Shown here piece after piece: positions 32,796 to 42,711 of a DNA stretch of 64,000 nucleotides. The translations under genes and the position numbers were made by a program. Below the pieces are notes generated by a model. The model was given only the letters and a program-made list of their open reading frames with translations. It ran no database searches and had not been told where the DNA came from. Position 1 is the first letter of the stretch; each line of letters begins with the position of its first letter. Source of the stretch: HyVt-443 sp964544655 (GTDB lineage Bacteria; Pseudomonadota; Gammaproteobacteria; Chromatiales; Chromatiaceae); contig CAZJCM010000004.1 in NCBI GenBank assembly GCA_964544655.1, positions 30,056 through 94,055 of the forward strand. Direction: 5' to 3'.

Positions 32796-33569
32796 ATGCG
32801 CCTGGCAATGGGTGTTGAATACGATGGATCCTCATTCCACGGTTGGCAGATCCAGGATCATGCGGATACGGTGCAGGAACGACTGGAGCAGGCGCTCTCC
32901 TTCGTGGCCAACCACCAGGTGCGTGTGCAGTGTGCCGGGCGTACCGATACCGGTGTCCATGGTACCGGGCAGGTTGTCCATTTCGATACCGATGCGGTGC
33001 GTAACGAGCGCAACTGGCTGCTCGGCACCAATGTCAATCTGCCACCTGAGATCAGTGTCAGCTGGGTACGGCAGGTGGATGACTCGTTTCATGCCCGCTT
33101 CTCGGCGATCAGCCGCAGCTATCGCTACATCATCCTCAACCGGCCGACCCGTTCAGCCCTCTGGCACCGGCGGATGGTGTGGATACATCAGCCACTGGAT
33201 GCGGCGCGCATGAACCGGGCGGCGGCCCATCTCCTGGGCCAACACGATTTTTCGTCCTACAGGGCCCTCGGCTGCCAGGCGAAGAGTCCGGTGCGTACCC
33301 TGAGTCACATCGCGGTGCAGCGTAAAGGCGAGCGGGTGATCCTGGATGTCACGGCCGATGGCTTTTTGCATCATATGGTACGTAATATCGCCGGAGTGCT
33401 GATTGCCATCGGCAAAGGCGAACAGCCGCAGGAGTGGACTCGGGAGGTGCTGGAGTACCGTGACCGGACGTTGGGTGGGGTGACCGCCCCTCCGCAAGGT
33501 CTCTATCTGGTGGGCGTAGGCTATCCGGAGCGCTATGGTCTGCCGGTCGCCGCAGACGAAGAGGCTTGA
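32796..33569 (+). CDS. truA: tRNA pseudouridine synthase A
   Basis: Converts uridines 38-40 in the anticodon arm of many tRNAs. It is 257 residues. The catalytic aspartate is Asp51 in CAGRTDTGVHGTGQV. Further motifs are RSYRYIILNRPTRS, the HDFSSYRALGCQAKSP block and FLHHMVRNIAGVLI. GGGGA lies seven bases before the ATG. It precedes trpF, as in pseudomonads. Confidence 0.96.
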   Translation: MRLAMGVEYDGSSFHGWQIQDHADTVQERLEQALSFVANHQVRVQCAGRTDTGVHGTGQVVHFDTDAVRNERNWLLGTNVNLPPEISVSWVRQVDDSFHARFSAISRSYRYIILNRPTRSALWHRRMVWIHQPLDAARMNRAAAHLLGQHDFSSYRALGCQAKSPVRTLSHIAVQRKGERVILDVTADGFLHHMVRNIAGVLIAIGKGEQPQEWTREVLEYRDRTLGGVTAPPQGLYLVGVGYPERYGLPVAADEEA

Positions 33570-33633
33570 AAGGCCACATTTTCCCGCAACCAGCTTTCTC
33601 ATGTCCGCCCGATCCTGTATCTTAGTGCGCCCT

Positions 33634-34266
33634 ATGAGAACCCGGGTAAAAATTTGCGGCATCACCCGTCCGGAAGACGCCCAGTGCGCCGCCGGCCACG
33701 GGGTGGATGCCATCGGTCTGGTCTTCTATCCACCCAGTCCCCGGGCCGTGACCGTGGCTCAGGCGCAGCGTATCGTCGAAGTGCTGCCGCCGTTCGTCAC
33801 CGTGGTGGGTCTGTTCGTGGATGCCGGGCGGGAGGAGATCGCCGGAATCCTGTCCCAGGTCAGAATCGATCTGCTGCAGTTCCACGGTAACGAGTCAGCG
33901 GCAGATTGCAGAGGTCATGGCCGGCCCTACATCAAGGCCATTCGGATGCGTGAGGGAATCGATCTGCCGGCCCTGCTGAAGCATTACCGGGAGGCCGCAG
34001 GGTTGTTGCTCGATACCTACCGGAAAGGAGTGCCCGGCGGTACCGGTGCCACATTCGCGTGGGATCTCATCCCCGCACGGATGGCATCTTCCATCGTGTT
34101 GGCGGGTGGTCTCGATCCTGACAACGTGGCCCAGGCGGTACGCCAGGTGCGTCCCTATGCGGTGGATGTGAGTGGCGGCGTGGAACGGGAGAAGGGGATA
34201 AAGGATGAGACCAGGATTGCGGCATTCATGCGAGGAGTTGAACGTGCCAACCAGCAAACAGACTGA
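33634..34266 (+). CDS. trpF: Phosphoribosylanthranilate isomerase
   Basis: Amadori rearrangement step of tryptophan synthesis, TIM-barrel fold, 210 residues. The catalytic cysteine and general features are in RVKICGITRPEDA; the catalytic aspartate is the second Asp of the LLDTYRKGVPGGTGATF region. LAGGLDPDNVAQAV and VDVSGGVEREKGIKD bind phosphate. ATG 33634 fits the family start; an upstream ATG at 33601 would add eleven residues, and neither has a good ribosome-binding site. It overlaps trpB by 23 bp. Confidence 0.94.
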   Translation: MRTRVKICGITRPEDAQCAAGHGVDAIGLVFYPPSPRAVTVAQAQRIVEVLPPFVTVVGLFVDAGREEIAGILSQVRIDLLQFHGNESAADCRGHGRPYIKAIRMREGIDLPALLKHYREAAGLLLDTYRKGVPGGTGATFAWDLIPARMASSIVLAGGLDPDNVAQAVRQVRPYAVDVSGGVEREKGIKDETRIAAFMRGVERANQQTD

Positions 34267-35461
34267 ATTCAGCGACATGCCCGATGAGCGGGGTCACTTC
34301 GGCCCATATGGCGGTATCTTCGTGGCCGAGACCTTGATGGATCCTCTCGATCAGCTACGTCAGGCGTATGAGAAATACATGCAGGATGAGGCGTTCCTGG
34401 CCGAATTGGATGCGGATCTGGCCAACTACGTGGGCCGGCCCTCGCCGGTCTATTACGCCGAGCGGCTCAGCCGGGAGCTGGGGGGCGCCCGTATCTACCT
34501 GAAACGGGAGGACCTGAACCATACCGGTGCCCACAAGGTGAACAACACCATTGGCCAGGCCCTGTTGGCGAAGCGCATGGGCAAGACCCGGATCATAGCC
34601 GAGACCGGGGCCGGACAGCATGGTGTGGCCACTGCCACCGTGGCGGCGCGGATGGGCCTGGAGTGCGTGGTCTACATGGGCGAGGTGGACATAGCCCGGC
34701 AGAGCGCTAACGTCTACCGCATGAAGATGCTGGGGGCGGAGGTGGTGCCGGTGAGCTCCGGCTCCAAGACCCTGAAGGATGCCCTCAATGAGGCGATGCG
34801 TGATTGGGTCACCAATATCGACGATACGTTTTATATCATCGGTACCGTGGCCGGCCCTCATCCCTATCCGGCCATGGTGCGGGATTTCCAGTCTATCATC
34901 GGCCGTGAGGCGCGGCAGCAGATCCAGCAACAGGCCGGGCGCCTGCCGGATGCGCTGGTGGCCTGCGTCGGCGGCGGTTCCAATGCGATCGGTCTGTTCT
35001 ACCCGTTTCTGCAAGATGAGGGCGTGGCCATCTATGGCGTCGAGGCGGCGGGCGAAGGACTGCAGAGCGGACGCCACGCGGCGCCCCTTTGCGCCGGCAG
35101 CTCCGGTGTGCTGCACGGCAACCGAACCTATCTGATGCAGGACGCCAATGGCCAGATCATCGAGACCCACTCCATCTCCGCCGGTCTGGACTATCCCGGG
35201 GTCGGCCCCGAGCACGCCTGGTTGAAGGATACAGGCCGGGCCGAATATGTGGCGGCGACCGATCAGGAGGCGCTGGATGCCTTTCATACCCTGACCCGGG
35301 TGGAAGGGATCATACCGGCCCTGGAGTCGAGCCATGCCCTGGCCTACAGCTTCAAGCTGGCGGCGGAACTCGGCCCCGAACAGATCATTCTGGTCAATCT
35401 TTCCGGCCGTGGTGACAAGGATATGCACACCGTGGCGGCACTGGACGGGATAAAGCTATGA
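34244..35461 (+). CDS. trpB: Tryptophan synthase beta chain
   Basis: PLP enzyme that joins indole to serine; works as an alpha2-beta2 complex with TrpA. It is 405 residues from the GTG at 34244, chosen because AGGAG at 34233-34237 is six bases upstream; ATG 34277 lacks such a site. The PLP lysine is Lys98 in GAHKVNNTIGQALLAKRMGK, the catalytic glutamate is in IAETGAGQHG, and the phosphate loop is VACVGGGSNAIG. Stop overlaps the trpA ATG (ATGA). Confidence 0.96.
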   Translation: MPTSKQTEFSDMPDERGHFGPYGGIFVAETLMDPLDQLRQAYEKYMQDEAFLAELDADLANYVGRPSPVYYAERLSRELGGARIYLKREDLNHTGAHKVNNTIGQALLAKRMGKTRIIAETGAGQHGVATATVAARMGLECVVYMGEVDIARQSANVYRMKMLGAEVVPVSSGSKTLKDALNEAMRDWVTNIDDTFYIIGTVAGPHPYPAMVRDFQSIIGREARQQIQQQAGRLPDALVACVGGGSNAIGLFYPFLQDEGVAIYGVEAAGEGLQSGRHAAPLCAGSSGVLHGNRTYLMQDANGQIIETHSISAGLDYPGVGPEHAWLKDTGRAEYVAATDQEALDAFHTLTRVEGIIPALESSHALAYSFKLAAELGPEQIILVNLSGRGDKDMHTVAALDGIKL

Positions 35462-36264
35462 GCCGTATCAGCAAACGATTCGAACAGTTGGAAGCGCAGA
35501 ACCGCGAGGCCCTGATCCCCTTTGTCACTGCCGGTGATCCACAGCCCGATGTGACGGTCCCCCTGATGCATGCGATGGTTGGCGCCGGGGCCAGTATCAT
35601 AGAGCTTGGTGTGCCTTTCTCCGATCCGATGGCCGATGGCCCGGTGATCCAGCTCGCCAATGAACGGGCCCTGGCCCATGGCACCAGCCTGCGTGACGTG
35701 CTCGACATGGTGCGGCAGTTTCGTGAAGACGATGACGAGACCCCGGTGGTGTTGATGGGCTATCTGAATCCGATCGAGGCCATGGGTTACGAGACCTTCG
35801 CCAGTGCGGCGGCAGAGGCCGGCGTGGATGGTGTGCTGACGGTGGACATGCCGCCAGAGGAGGCGGGTGAACTCGTTGCGCTGTTACGGCCACGCCAGAT
35901 CGATCCCATATTCCTGCTGGCGCCGACCAGTTCTCCTGCGCGCATCGAACTCATCTGCGACTTGGCCAGTGGATTTGTATATTATGTGTCAGTGAAGGGT
36001 ATCACCGGCTCTGCCAACCTGGCCATCAGTGAAGTAGCGGCAAAACTGGCGGAGATCCGTAAGGTGGCCCGCATACCGTTGGGCGTTGGCTTTGGCATCA
36101 AAGACGCAGAAACCGCCCAGGCCGTGGCCCAGGTGGCCGATGCCGTCATCGTAGGCAGCGCATTGGTGAAGCAGGTGGAGGCGCTGGCGGATACGCCGGA
36201 GATGATACCCGGTGCAGTTGCCGAGATGCTCTCCATGATGCGTGACGCGATGGATATGATCTGA
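35458..36264 (+). CDS. trpA: Tryptophan synthase alpha chain
   Basis: Cleaves indole-3-glycerol phosphate and passes indole through a tunnel to TrpB. It is a 268-residue TIM barrel. Catalytic Glu49 (IIELGVPFSDP) and Asp60 (MADGPVIQ) are both present; phosphate-binding loops are at FVYYVSVKGITG and VGFGIKDAETA. It overlaps trpB by 4 bp and precedes accD by 11 bp, so trpFBA and accD probably share a transcript. The trpEGDC genes are not in the window. Confidence 0.97.
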   Translation: MSRISKRFEQLEAQNREALIPFVTAGDPQPDVTVPLMHAMVGAGASIIELGVPFSDPMADGPVIQLANERALAHGTSLRDVLDMVRQFREDDDETPVVLMGYLNPIEAMGYETFASAAAEAGVDGVLTVDMPPEEAGELVALLRPRQIDPIFLLAPTSSPARIELICDLASGFVYYVSVKGITGSANLAISEVAAKLAEIRKVARIPLGVGFGIKDAETAQAVAQVADAVIVGSALVKQVEALADTPEMIPGAVAEMLSMMRDAMDMI

Positions 36265-36275
36265 GGTCTGAGACC

Positions 36276-37142
36276 ATGAGTATGAGCTGGTTCGAAAAAC
36301 TGATGCCCAGTCGCATTCGCACCGAAGGCGGCAACAAGCGGGCGGTACCGGAAGGGCTGTGGACCAAGTGTCCCGGCTGCAATGCCATCCTGTATCGGGC
36401 CGAGATGGAGAGAAATCTCGATGTCTGCCCCAAGTGCTCCCACCATAACCGCATCAGTGCCCGGCGCCGGCTGGAGGTGTTTCTCGATCCGGAGACCCAG
36501 GAAGAGATTGCTGGTGACTTGACGCCGGTGGATCCACTGAAGTTCAAGGACAGCAAGAAATACAAGGATCGTCTCACTCAGGCGCAGAAACAGACTGGCG
36601 AAAAGGACGCCCTGGTCGCCATGCAGGGCAAGCTGAAGGGGATGGATCTGGTGGCCCTCGCCTTCGAGTTTGGCTTCATGGGCGGCTCTATGGGCTCGGT
36701 GGTGGGTGAACGCTTCGTGCGGGGGGCCAACATCTGCCTGGAGCGGAATATCCCCCTGGTCTGCTTTTCCGCCAGCGGCGGTGCACGCATGCAGGAATCT
36801 CTCTTCTCCCTGATGCAAATGGCCAAGACCAGCGCCGTCCTGGGCAAAATGGAGAAGCGCGGCATTCCCTTCATTTCGGTGCTCACCGACCCCACCATGG
36901 GCGGTGTCTCGGCCAGTTTCGCCATGCTCGGGGACGTCAACGTGGCGGAGCCCAATGCCCTGATCGGTTTTGCCGGTCCCCGGGTGATCGAGCAGACGGT
37001 ACGGGAGAAACTGCCGGAGGGATTTCAGCGCAGCGAGTTCCTGCTCGAACACGGTACCGTCGATATGATCGTCGATCGCCGTGACATGCGCGATCAGCTG
37101 GCCAGCCTGTTGAGTATCCTCACCCACCAACCGCGACCCTGA
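36276..37142 (+). CDS. accD: Acetyl-CoA carboxylase carboxyltransferase subunit beta
   Basis: Transfers the carboxyl group from biotin to acetyl-CoA with AccA, the first step of fatty-acid synthesis. It is 288 residues. The N-terminal zinc ribbon is CPGCNAILYRAEMERNLDVC with the fourth cysteine in PKC. The crotonase-fold body shows FGFMGGSMGSVVGE, SASGGARMQESLFSLMQMAK, LTDPTMGGVSASFA and GFAGPRVIEQTV. Position between trpA and folC is widely conserved. Confidence 0.97.
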   Translation: MSMSWFEKLMPSRIRTEGGNKRAVPEGLWTKCPGCNAILYRAEMERNLDVCPKCSHHNRISARRRLEVFLDPETQEEIAGDLTPVDPLKFKDSKKYKDRLTQAQKQTGEKDALVAMQGKLKGMDLVALAFEFGFMGGSMGSVVGERFVRGANICLERNIPLVCFSASGGARMQESLFSLMQMAKTSAVLGKMEKRGIPFISVLTDPTMGGVSASFAMLGDVNVAEPNALIGFAGPRVIEQTVREKLPEGFQRSEFLLEHGTVDMIVDRRDMRDQLASLLSILTHQPRP

Positions 37143-37318
37143 GTCTTTTCCCATGCCGGTGCAGCATCGGTATCAGGATGGGTCGGGTTGCAATGGCCAA
37201 GACTTACGGACAATCTGCCCCCGTACATGATCCTTGATTCCCTCTCCGGGCAGCCACCGTATCTCCCCAGGAGAGGGAGCAGGAAGACTCAACCCGACCA
37301 GGCGGTTCCGCAGCCACT

Positions 37319-38581
37319 ATGACTTTCAGCACGCTTGAGCAATGGCTTGAATGGCAGGCCGGCCTGCATCCCCGGGAGATCGAGCTGGGCCTGGGGCGGG
37401 TGGCCGCCGTATGGCAGCGGCTGCGTCCAGAGGGGGTGCCGTGCAAGATCATCACCGTGGCTGGGACCAACGGCAAGGGCTCGTCGGTGGCGATCCTCGA
37501 GGCGATACTGCTGGCCGCCGGTTACCGGACCGGCGCCTACACCTCACCCCATCTGCAGCGCTATAATGAACGTATCCGGCTGTCTGGAAAGGAGGCGACG
37601 GACCAGCGCATCTGCCGCGCCTTCGAGCGTATCGAGCAGGCCCGTGGCGATATCCTCCTGACCTACTTCGAGTTCGGCACGCTGGCGGCGCTGGATATCT
37701 TTGCCGATGAGCAACTGGATGTGGCGATCCTGGAAGTGGGCCTGGGCGGTCGTCTGGACGCGGTCAATATCGTCGACCCGGATGTGGCCCTGATTACCCC
37801 CTTGAGCATCGACCACAGTGACTGGCTGGGGGATACCCTGGAGCAGATCGGACGGGAGAAGGCCGGCATCATGCGGCCTGGACGGCCGGTGGTATGTACC
37901 ATGCCGGCACCCCCTTCATCCCTGTTGTTGCGGGCTCAACGACTGGCTGCTCCGCTCTATCTGGCGGGGCGGGATTTCCGCTGGCAACGGCAAGAGGGTG
38001 GCTGGCAGTGGCAGCACGGATCGCGGCTGCGCAGTGGTCTGCCGCTGCCGTTTCTGCGCGGCAGTTATCAGCTGCAGAATGCTGCTGGGGCATTGATGTG
38101 TCTGCAATTGCTGCAGTCGGCACTGCCGGTGGATCAACGGGCAGTGCGTCAGGGATTGCAGACTGCCACGCTGAACGGGCGGTTTCAGGTCATGGGCGGT
38201 CGTCCGCTGATGCTGTTCGACGTGGCCCATAATCCACAGGCGGCGAGGGTGCTGGCGGACGACTTGCGGCAACTGTTCTGCCAGGGACGGAGAAGGGCCC
38301 TCTTTTCCATGCTCGGGGACAAGGATGTGGCTGCAGTGGTGGGCCTTCTTGCACCGCTTATCGACCAATGGTATCTGACGCCGTTGGCGGTGGAGCGGGG
38401 CCTCACCACGGATGAGTTGGCTGATGAATTGCTGGCGGCAGGGGTGGCGCCAGCTGCCATCCAATGTTTTCATGAGCCGGCTGCCGCATTCGCCCAGGCT
38501 CGGGCAGACGCATCGGATGACGATCAATTGCTGATAATTGGCTCTTTTTACCTGGTTGGTGCGGTACAGGCGCTGATTTGA
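37319..38581 (+). CDS. folC: Bifunctional folylpolyglutamate/dihydrofolate synthase
   Basis: Adds glutamate to dihydropteroate and to tetrahydrofolates. It is 420 residues in the Mur-ligase superfamily. ATP-binding loop is VAGTNGKGSSVAILEAIL, followed by TSPHLQRYNERIRL, the omega-like ILEVGLGGRLDAVN and the DHSDWLGDTLEQIGREKAGI block. The C-terminal domain has LFDVAHNPQAARVLADDL. An intergenic gap of 176 bp precedes it without a clear promoter; dedD follows. Confidence 0.95.
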   Translation: MTFSTLEQWLEWQAGLHPREIELGLGRVAAVWQRLRPEGVPCKIITVAGTNGKGSSVAILEAILLAAGYRTGAYTSPHLQRYNERIRLSGKEATDQRICRAFERIEQARGDILLTYFEFGTLAALDIFADEQLDVAILEVGLGGRLDAVNIVDPDVALITPLSIDHSDWLGDTLEQIGREKAGIMRPGRPVVCTMPAPPSSLLLRAQRLAAPLYLAGRDFRWQRQEGGWQWQHGSRLRSGLPLPFLRGSYQLQNAAGALMCLQLLQSALPVDQRAVRQGLQTATLNGRFQVMGGRPLMLFDVAHNPQAARVLADDLRQLFCQGRRRALFSMLGDKDVAAVVGLLAPLIDQWYLTPLAVERGLTTDELADELLAAGVAPAAIQCFHEPAAAFAQARADASDDDQLLIIGSFYLVGAVQALI

Positions 38582-38709
38582 AGTGATGACTACTGGTATA
38601 CTCATAAGCCGTTCCTATAAAAGTGGCTTGTGACGGACTGAAAACCAGCAGCCTGAAGAGATACAGCGGATCCCTGCATCGGGCTGTCAACAGGATCGAG
38701 GGTCGGTAA

Positions 38710-39276
38710 GTGGACGATGGTCTGAAAAAACGGCTGATTGGGGCGACCGTGCTGGTCTCCCTGGTGGTGATTTTCGTGCCCATGTTGCTGCAGCATGAAC
38801 CGGTGCTCGAGCAGGAGATCGTGCGCAGCAACATACCCCCGCGTCCGCAACGCGACTTTACTTCCCAGGTGCTCCCGGCCGAATCGGAGCAGCTTGCACT
38901 GCCACCCAAGCAGCAGGCGTCACCTCCGTCCGTAGTGGCAAAACCTGCCCCACGGGCGAACGGTAATGCCGATGCTACAGCCCGCCCCGTCAAGCCGGCG
39001 AAGCAGCCGCCCCCGAAACCCCGGGTTGGTCTCTCGGCCTGGATGATCCAGGCAGGTAGTTTCTCGAACCGTGACAATGCGCAGAAGCTGCTGCTGCAGT
39101 TACGGAAAAAAGGCTTTTCATCGGATATTGAACAGGCCACGGTGAAGGGAAGTGCGGTGTACCGGGTGCTGGTCGGGCCGGAGGTGGACCGGGCGCAGGC
39201 GGAAAAGCTGCTGGTGCGGGTCAATCGACAGCTGAAACCGTTGAAACTGCAGGGTAAGCTACGGCGTTATCCCTGA
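38710..39276 (+). CDS. dedD: SPOR-domain protein, DedD-like
   Basis: Cell-division-associated inner-membrane protein of 188 residues. A single N-terminal membrane helix (IGATVLVSLVVIFVPMLL) is followed by a Pro/Ala-rich periplasmic linker. A C-terminal SPOR domain (about 110-186; SAWMIQAGSFSNRDNAQKLL, then YRVLVGPEVDRAQAEKLL) binds septal glycans. The start is GTG at 38710, giving the normal short cytoplasmic tail. folC-dedD-cvpA-purF is the classical order. Confidence 0.92.
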   Translation: MDDGLKKRLIGATVLVSLVVIFVPMLLQHEPVLEQEIVRSNIPPRPQRDFTSQVLPAESEQLALPPKQQASPPSVVAKPAPRANGNADATARPVKPAKQPPPKPRVGLSAWMIQAGSFSNRDNAQKLLLQLRKKGFSSDIEQATVKGSAVYRVLVGPEVDRAQAEKLLVRVNRQLKPLKLQGKLRRYP

Positions 39277-39391
39277 TTCCACGTAACTCAGCTTCTGCCT
39301 GACCACCGCATTTGTTAGAATCCATCCATTCTCGCCGCACACACACCGGAGCCGAGCCTGACGCAATGACGATCGCCGGGCCAACAGCTGA

Positions 39392-39892
39392 ATGATCTGG
39401 GTCGATTATGTAATCATTGGCATCATCGGGCTCTCAGCGCTGATCAGTCTGATGCGCGGGTTCATGCGTGAGGCCTTCTCTTTGGCCGCCTGGGTGCTTG
39501 CCTTCTGGGTAGCATGGAATTTCTTCCGCGAACTGGCTCTGCAACTGACGTTGATTTCGATTCCGTCGTTACGCCTGGGCGCCTCTTTTGCCATCCTTTT
39601 CATCACCACTCTGGTCGTGGGTGGATTGATCAACTTTCTGGCGGGGCAACTGGTCGACAAGACCGGGCTCACCGGCACCGATCGTCTGATCGGGATGCTG
39701 TTCGGTGCGGCGCGGGGGATTCTCCTGGTCACTGCGTTGATGCTGTTGGCCGGCCTGACGCCGCTGCCGGAGGATCCCTGGTGGCAGCAGTCGCAGTTGA
39801 TTGGTTATTTTCAGGAATTGGCGGTTTCGCTGCAAAGCATGTTGCCGGAGGATATCGGCGAGTACTTCAATTTTACCGGTTCCTCCAGTTGA
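39392..39892 (+). CDS. cvpA: CvpA family membrane protein
   Basis: Inner-membrane protein of 166 residues with four hydrophobic segments. DYVIIGIIGLSALISLMRGF at the start and LVDKTGLTGTDRLIGMLFGAARG in the third quarter are family hallmarks. CvpA is linked to colicin V production and envelope stress and is regularly found just before purF, as here. The gap to purF is 72 bp. Confidence 0.93.
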   Translation: MIWVDYVIIGIIGLSALISLMRGFMREAFSLAAWVLAFWVAWNFFRELALQLTLISIPSLRLGASFAILFITTLVVGGLINFLAGQLVDKTGLTGTDRLIGMLFGAARGILLVTALMLLAGLTPLPEDPWWQQSQLIGYFQELAVSLQSMLPEDIGEYFNFTGSSS

Positions 39893-39964
39893 AATGCGGG
39901 CCAAGTCACGGCCCGTCAGGCAGGCGGTATTCGATCAATCAGTATTTTCGGAGAAGCTTTTGAT

Positions 39965-41482
39965 ATGTGCGGGATTGTAGGAATCTTCGGACGTGAACCG
40001 GTCAATCAGGCCCTCTACGATGCCCTGCAGGTGTTACAGCACCGTGGTCAGGATGCGGCCGGTATCGTCACTCTGGAGGGGGAGAGACTGCATCTGCGTA
40101 AGGACAATGGTCTGGCCCGGGATGTGTTCCACACCCGCCATATGATCGAGCTGCGCGGCAACCTGGGCATAGGCCATGTGCGCTATCCCACCGCCGGCTG
40201 CTCCTCTTCTGCTGAGGCACAGCCATTCTATGTCAATTCACCTTACGGCATCACCCTGGCCCACAATGGTAACCTGACCAATGCAGATGAGCTGAAACGG
40301 GACCTCTATCGGGACGATCTGCGCCACATCAACACCTCCTCCGACTCGGAGATACTGCTCAATGTGTTCGCCCATGAGTTGCACGCCCTGGGCAAGTTGC
40401 GCATCGGCCCGCAGGATATCTTCAAGGCGGTTGCGGCCATGCACCGGCGTTGCCGTGGCGGCTACGCCGCAGTGGCTATGATCAATGGCTATGGCCTGCT
40501 GGGCTTTCGTGATCCCTGCGGTATTCGCCCCATCGTCTTCGGTCGGCGTGAGACCGCCAGGGGCATAGAGTACATGATCGCTTCCGAGAGCGTTGCGCTG
40601 GATGCGCAGGGGTTCGAGTTGATGCGGGATCTGGAGCCGGGCGAGGCGGTGTTCATCGACATGCAGGGTAAGCTGCACACCCTGCAGTGTGCAGCCAATC
40701 CCATCCATTCCCCTTGTGTGTTCGAATTCGTCTACTTCGCCCGCCCAGATTCCATCATCGACGATATCTTCGTGCACAAGGCGCGCTCTCGCATGGGCGA
40801 GCGACTGGCGGCGAAGATCCGCCGGGTCTGGCCCGATCATGATATCGATCTGGTGATCCCGATCCCGGATACCAGCCGCACTGCAGCCTTGGAGTTGGCT
40901 AACTGCCTGGGGTTGAAGTACGCCGAGGGATTTATCAAGAACCGTTATATCGGCCGTACCTTCATCATGCCGGGGCAGCAGGCGCGAAAAAAATCGGTGC
41001 GGCAGAAACTGAACGCCATCGATTCGGAGTTCCGTGGCAAGAATGTACTGCTGGTGGATGACTCCATCGTCCGCGGCACCACCTCCCAGCAGATCGTGCA
41101 GATGGCCCGGGACGCCGGCGCACGCAAGGTCTATTTTGCCTCTGCGGCACCGCCGGTGCGCTATCCGAATGTCTACGGCATCGATATGCCTTCGGCCAGT
41201 GAACTGGTGGCCCACGGCCGCAGTGAGAAAGAGGTGCAGGAGATCATCGGCGCCGACCGCCTGATCTATCAGGACCTGGACGACCTGATCAAGGCAGTGA
41301 TGAAAAAGGGCAAATCCAAGGTCGAGCGTTTCGATACCTCGGTATTCAATGGCGAATACGTCACCGGTGACGTGAGCCATCAGTATCTCGAGCAGCTGGA
41401 ACTGCTGCGCAGTGACAACGCCAAGCAGGCACGCGAGGAAGAGGCGACCAATGCAGCCATCGACCTGTATAACTGTGATTGA
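39965..41482 (+). CDS. purF: Amidophosphoribosyltransferase
   Basis: First committed step of purine synthesis: moves ammonia from glutamine to PRPP. It is 505 residues. After removal of Met, Cys2 of MCGIVGIFG is the glutaminase nucleophile; no propeptide is present, as in E. coli. Other features are GIGHVRYPTAGCSSSAEAQP, the NTSSDSEILLNVF block and the PRPP loop VLLVDDSIVRGTTSQQIV. It follows cvpA and precedes metZ. Confidence 0.97.
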   Translation: MCGIVGIFGREPVNQALYDALQVLQHRGQDAAGIVTLEGERLHLRKDNGLARDVFHTRHMIELRGNLGIGHVRYPTAGCSSSAEAQPFYVNSPYGITLAHNGNLTNADELKRDLYRDDLRHINTSSDSEILLNVFAHELHALGKLRIGPQDIFKAVAAMHRRCRGGYAAVAMINGYGLLGFRDPCGIRPIVFGRRETARGIEYMIASESVALDAQGFELMRDLEPGEAVFIDMQGKLHTLQCAANPIHSPCVFEFVYFARPDSIIDDIFVHKARSRMGERLAAKIRRVWPDHDIDLVIPIPDTSRTAALELANCLGLKYAEGFIKNRYIGRTFIMPGQQARKKSVRQKLNAIDSEFRGKNVLLVDDSIVRGTTSQQIVQMARDAGARKVYFASAAPPVRYPNVYGIDMPSASELVAHGRSEKEVQEIIGADRLIYQDLDDLIKAVMKKGKSKVERFDTSVFNGEYVTGDVSHQYLEQLELLRSDNAKQAREEEATNAAIDLYNCD

Positions 41483-41520
41483 CCGCATGGTCGATGGGCT
41501 TTAGACAGAGAAACAAACGT

Positions 41521-42711
41521 ATGAATCATGATGACGACCACTGGGGACTGGCTACGAAAGCGGTGCGCATTGGTCATCAACGCACGGCTGAAGGCGAACA
41601 CTCGGAAGCGATCTTCACCACCTCCAGCTTCGTCTTTTCCAGCGCGGCCGAGGCGGCGGCGCGTTTTGCCGGGGATCTGCCGGGAAATATCTACGCCCGT
41701 TTCACCAATCCGACGGTGCGTATGTTCGAGCAGCGTCTGGCTGCCCTGGAGGGCGGGGATGCCTGTGTGGCCACCGCTTCCGGCATGGCTGCAATCCTTG
41801 CCACCTGTATGGGGCTGTTGCAGGCCGGTGACCATCTGCTTGCCTCGCGCAGTATCTTCGGCAGCACCAGTGTCCTGTTCAACAAATACCTGAGCCGGTT
41901 TGGCATCGATACCAGCTATGTGCCCCTTACCGATCTGGCCGCCTGGGAACGGGGGATTCGTCCAGGCAAGACCCGGTTGCTGTTTCTTGAGACCCCCTCC
42001 AATCCATTGACCGAGGTGGGCGACATTCGCCGTCTTGCGGAGTTGGCCCATGCCCATGATTGCCTGCTGGTGGTGGACAACTGCTTCTGCACACCCGCGC
42101 TGCAGCGGCCGCTCGAGTTGGGGGCAGACATCGTCGTTCACTCCGCCACCAAGTATCTGGATGGTCAGGGCCGTTGTGTGGGCGGTGCTGTGGTGGGCGA
42201 CAGCAAGCTGGTGGGGGAGGAGGTGTTCGGCGTCCTTCGCACTGCGGGCCCCAGTATGAGTCCGTTCAATGCCTGGGTGTTTCTCAAGGGATTGGAGACA
42301 CTGCAGCTGCGCATGGGTGCCCATTCCGAACAGGCACTGCAGCTGGCGACCTGGCTGGAGGAACAGGCGGCGGTCGAAAAGGTTCACTATCCGGGCTTGG
42401 ACACACATCCTCAAGCTGACCTGATCCGTACTCAGCAGAGCGCTGGCGGTGGCATCGTCTCGTTCGTGGTGCGGGGAGGGCGGGCCGGCGCATGGCAGTT
42501 GATCGATGCGACCCGGCTGCTCTCCATCACCGCCAACCTCGGAGATACCAAAACCACGATCACCCATCCTGCCACAACCACCCACGGCCGGCTTTCCGAT
42601 GCGGAGAAAGAGGCAGCCGGGATCGAGGAAGGGCTGATCCGCATTGCCGTGGGGCTGGAGGATATCCGGGATATTCAGGCGGACCTTGCCACCACCCTGG
42701 ATCGCTTGTGA
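41521..42711 (+). CDS. metZ: O-succinylhomoserine sulfhydrylase
   Basis: PLP enzyme of the Cys/Met metabolism family that makes homocysteine directly from O-succinylhomoserine and sulfide. It is 396 residues. The PLP lysine is Lys211 in VVHSATKYLDGQGRCVGG; TASGMAAILATCMGLLQAGDH and VVDNCFCTPALQRPLELGAD are also typical. The purF-metZ order follows pseudomonads, which supports MetZ over MetB or MetC. The ATG at 41521 fits the family start; the stop overlaps the next gene's GTG. Confidence 0.94.
   Translation: MNHDDDHWGLATKAVRIGHQRTAEGEHSEAIFTTSSFVFSSAAEAAARFAGDLPGNIYARFTNPTVRMFEQRLAALEGGDACVATASGMAAILATCMGLLQAGDHLLASRSIFGSTSVLFNKYLSRFGIDTSYVPLTDLAAWERGIRPGKTRLLFLETPSNPLTEVGDIRRLAELAHAHDCLLVVDNCFCTPALQRPLELGADIVVHSATKYLDGQGRCVGGAVVGDSKLVGEEVFGVLRTAGPSMSPFNAWVFLKGLETLQLRMGAHSEQALQLATWLEEQAAVEKVHYPGLDTHPQADLIRTQQSAGGGIVSFVVRGGRAGAWQLIDATRLLSITANLGDTKTTITHPATTTHGRLSDAEKEAAGIEEGLIRIAVGLEDIRDIQADLATTLDRL

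Noticed and set aside
34355..35428. 357-codon open frame opposite trpB
   Set aside because: Antisense to trpB with no motifs or ribosome-binding site; treated as a shadow.
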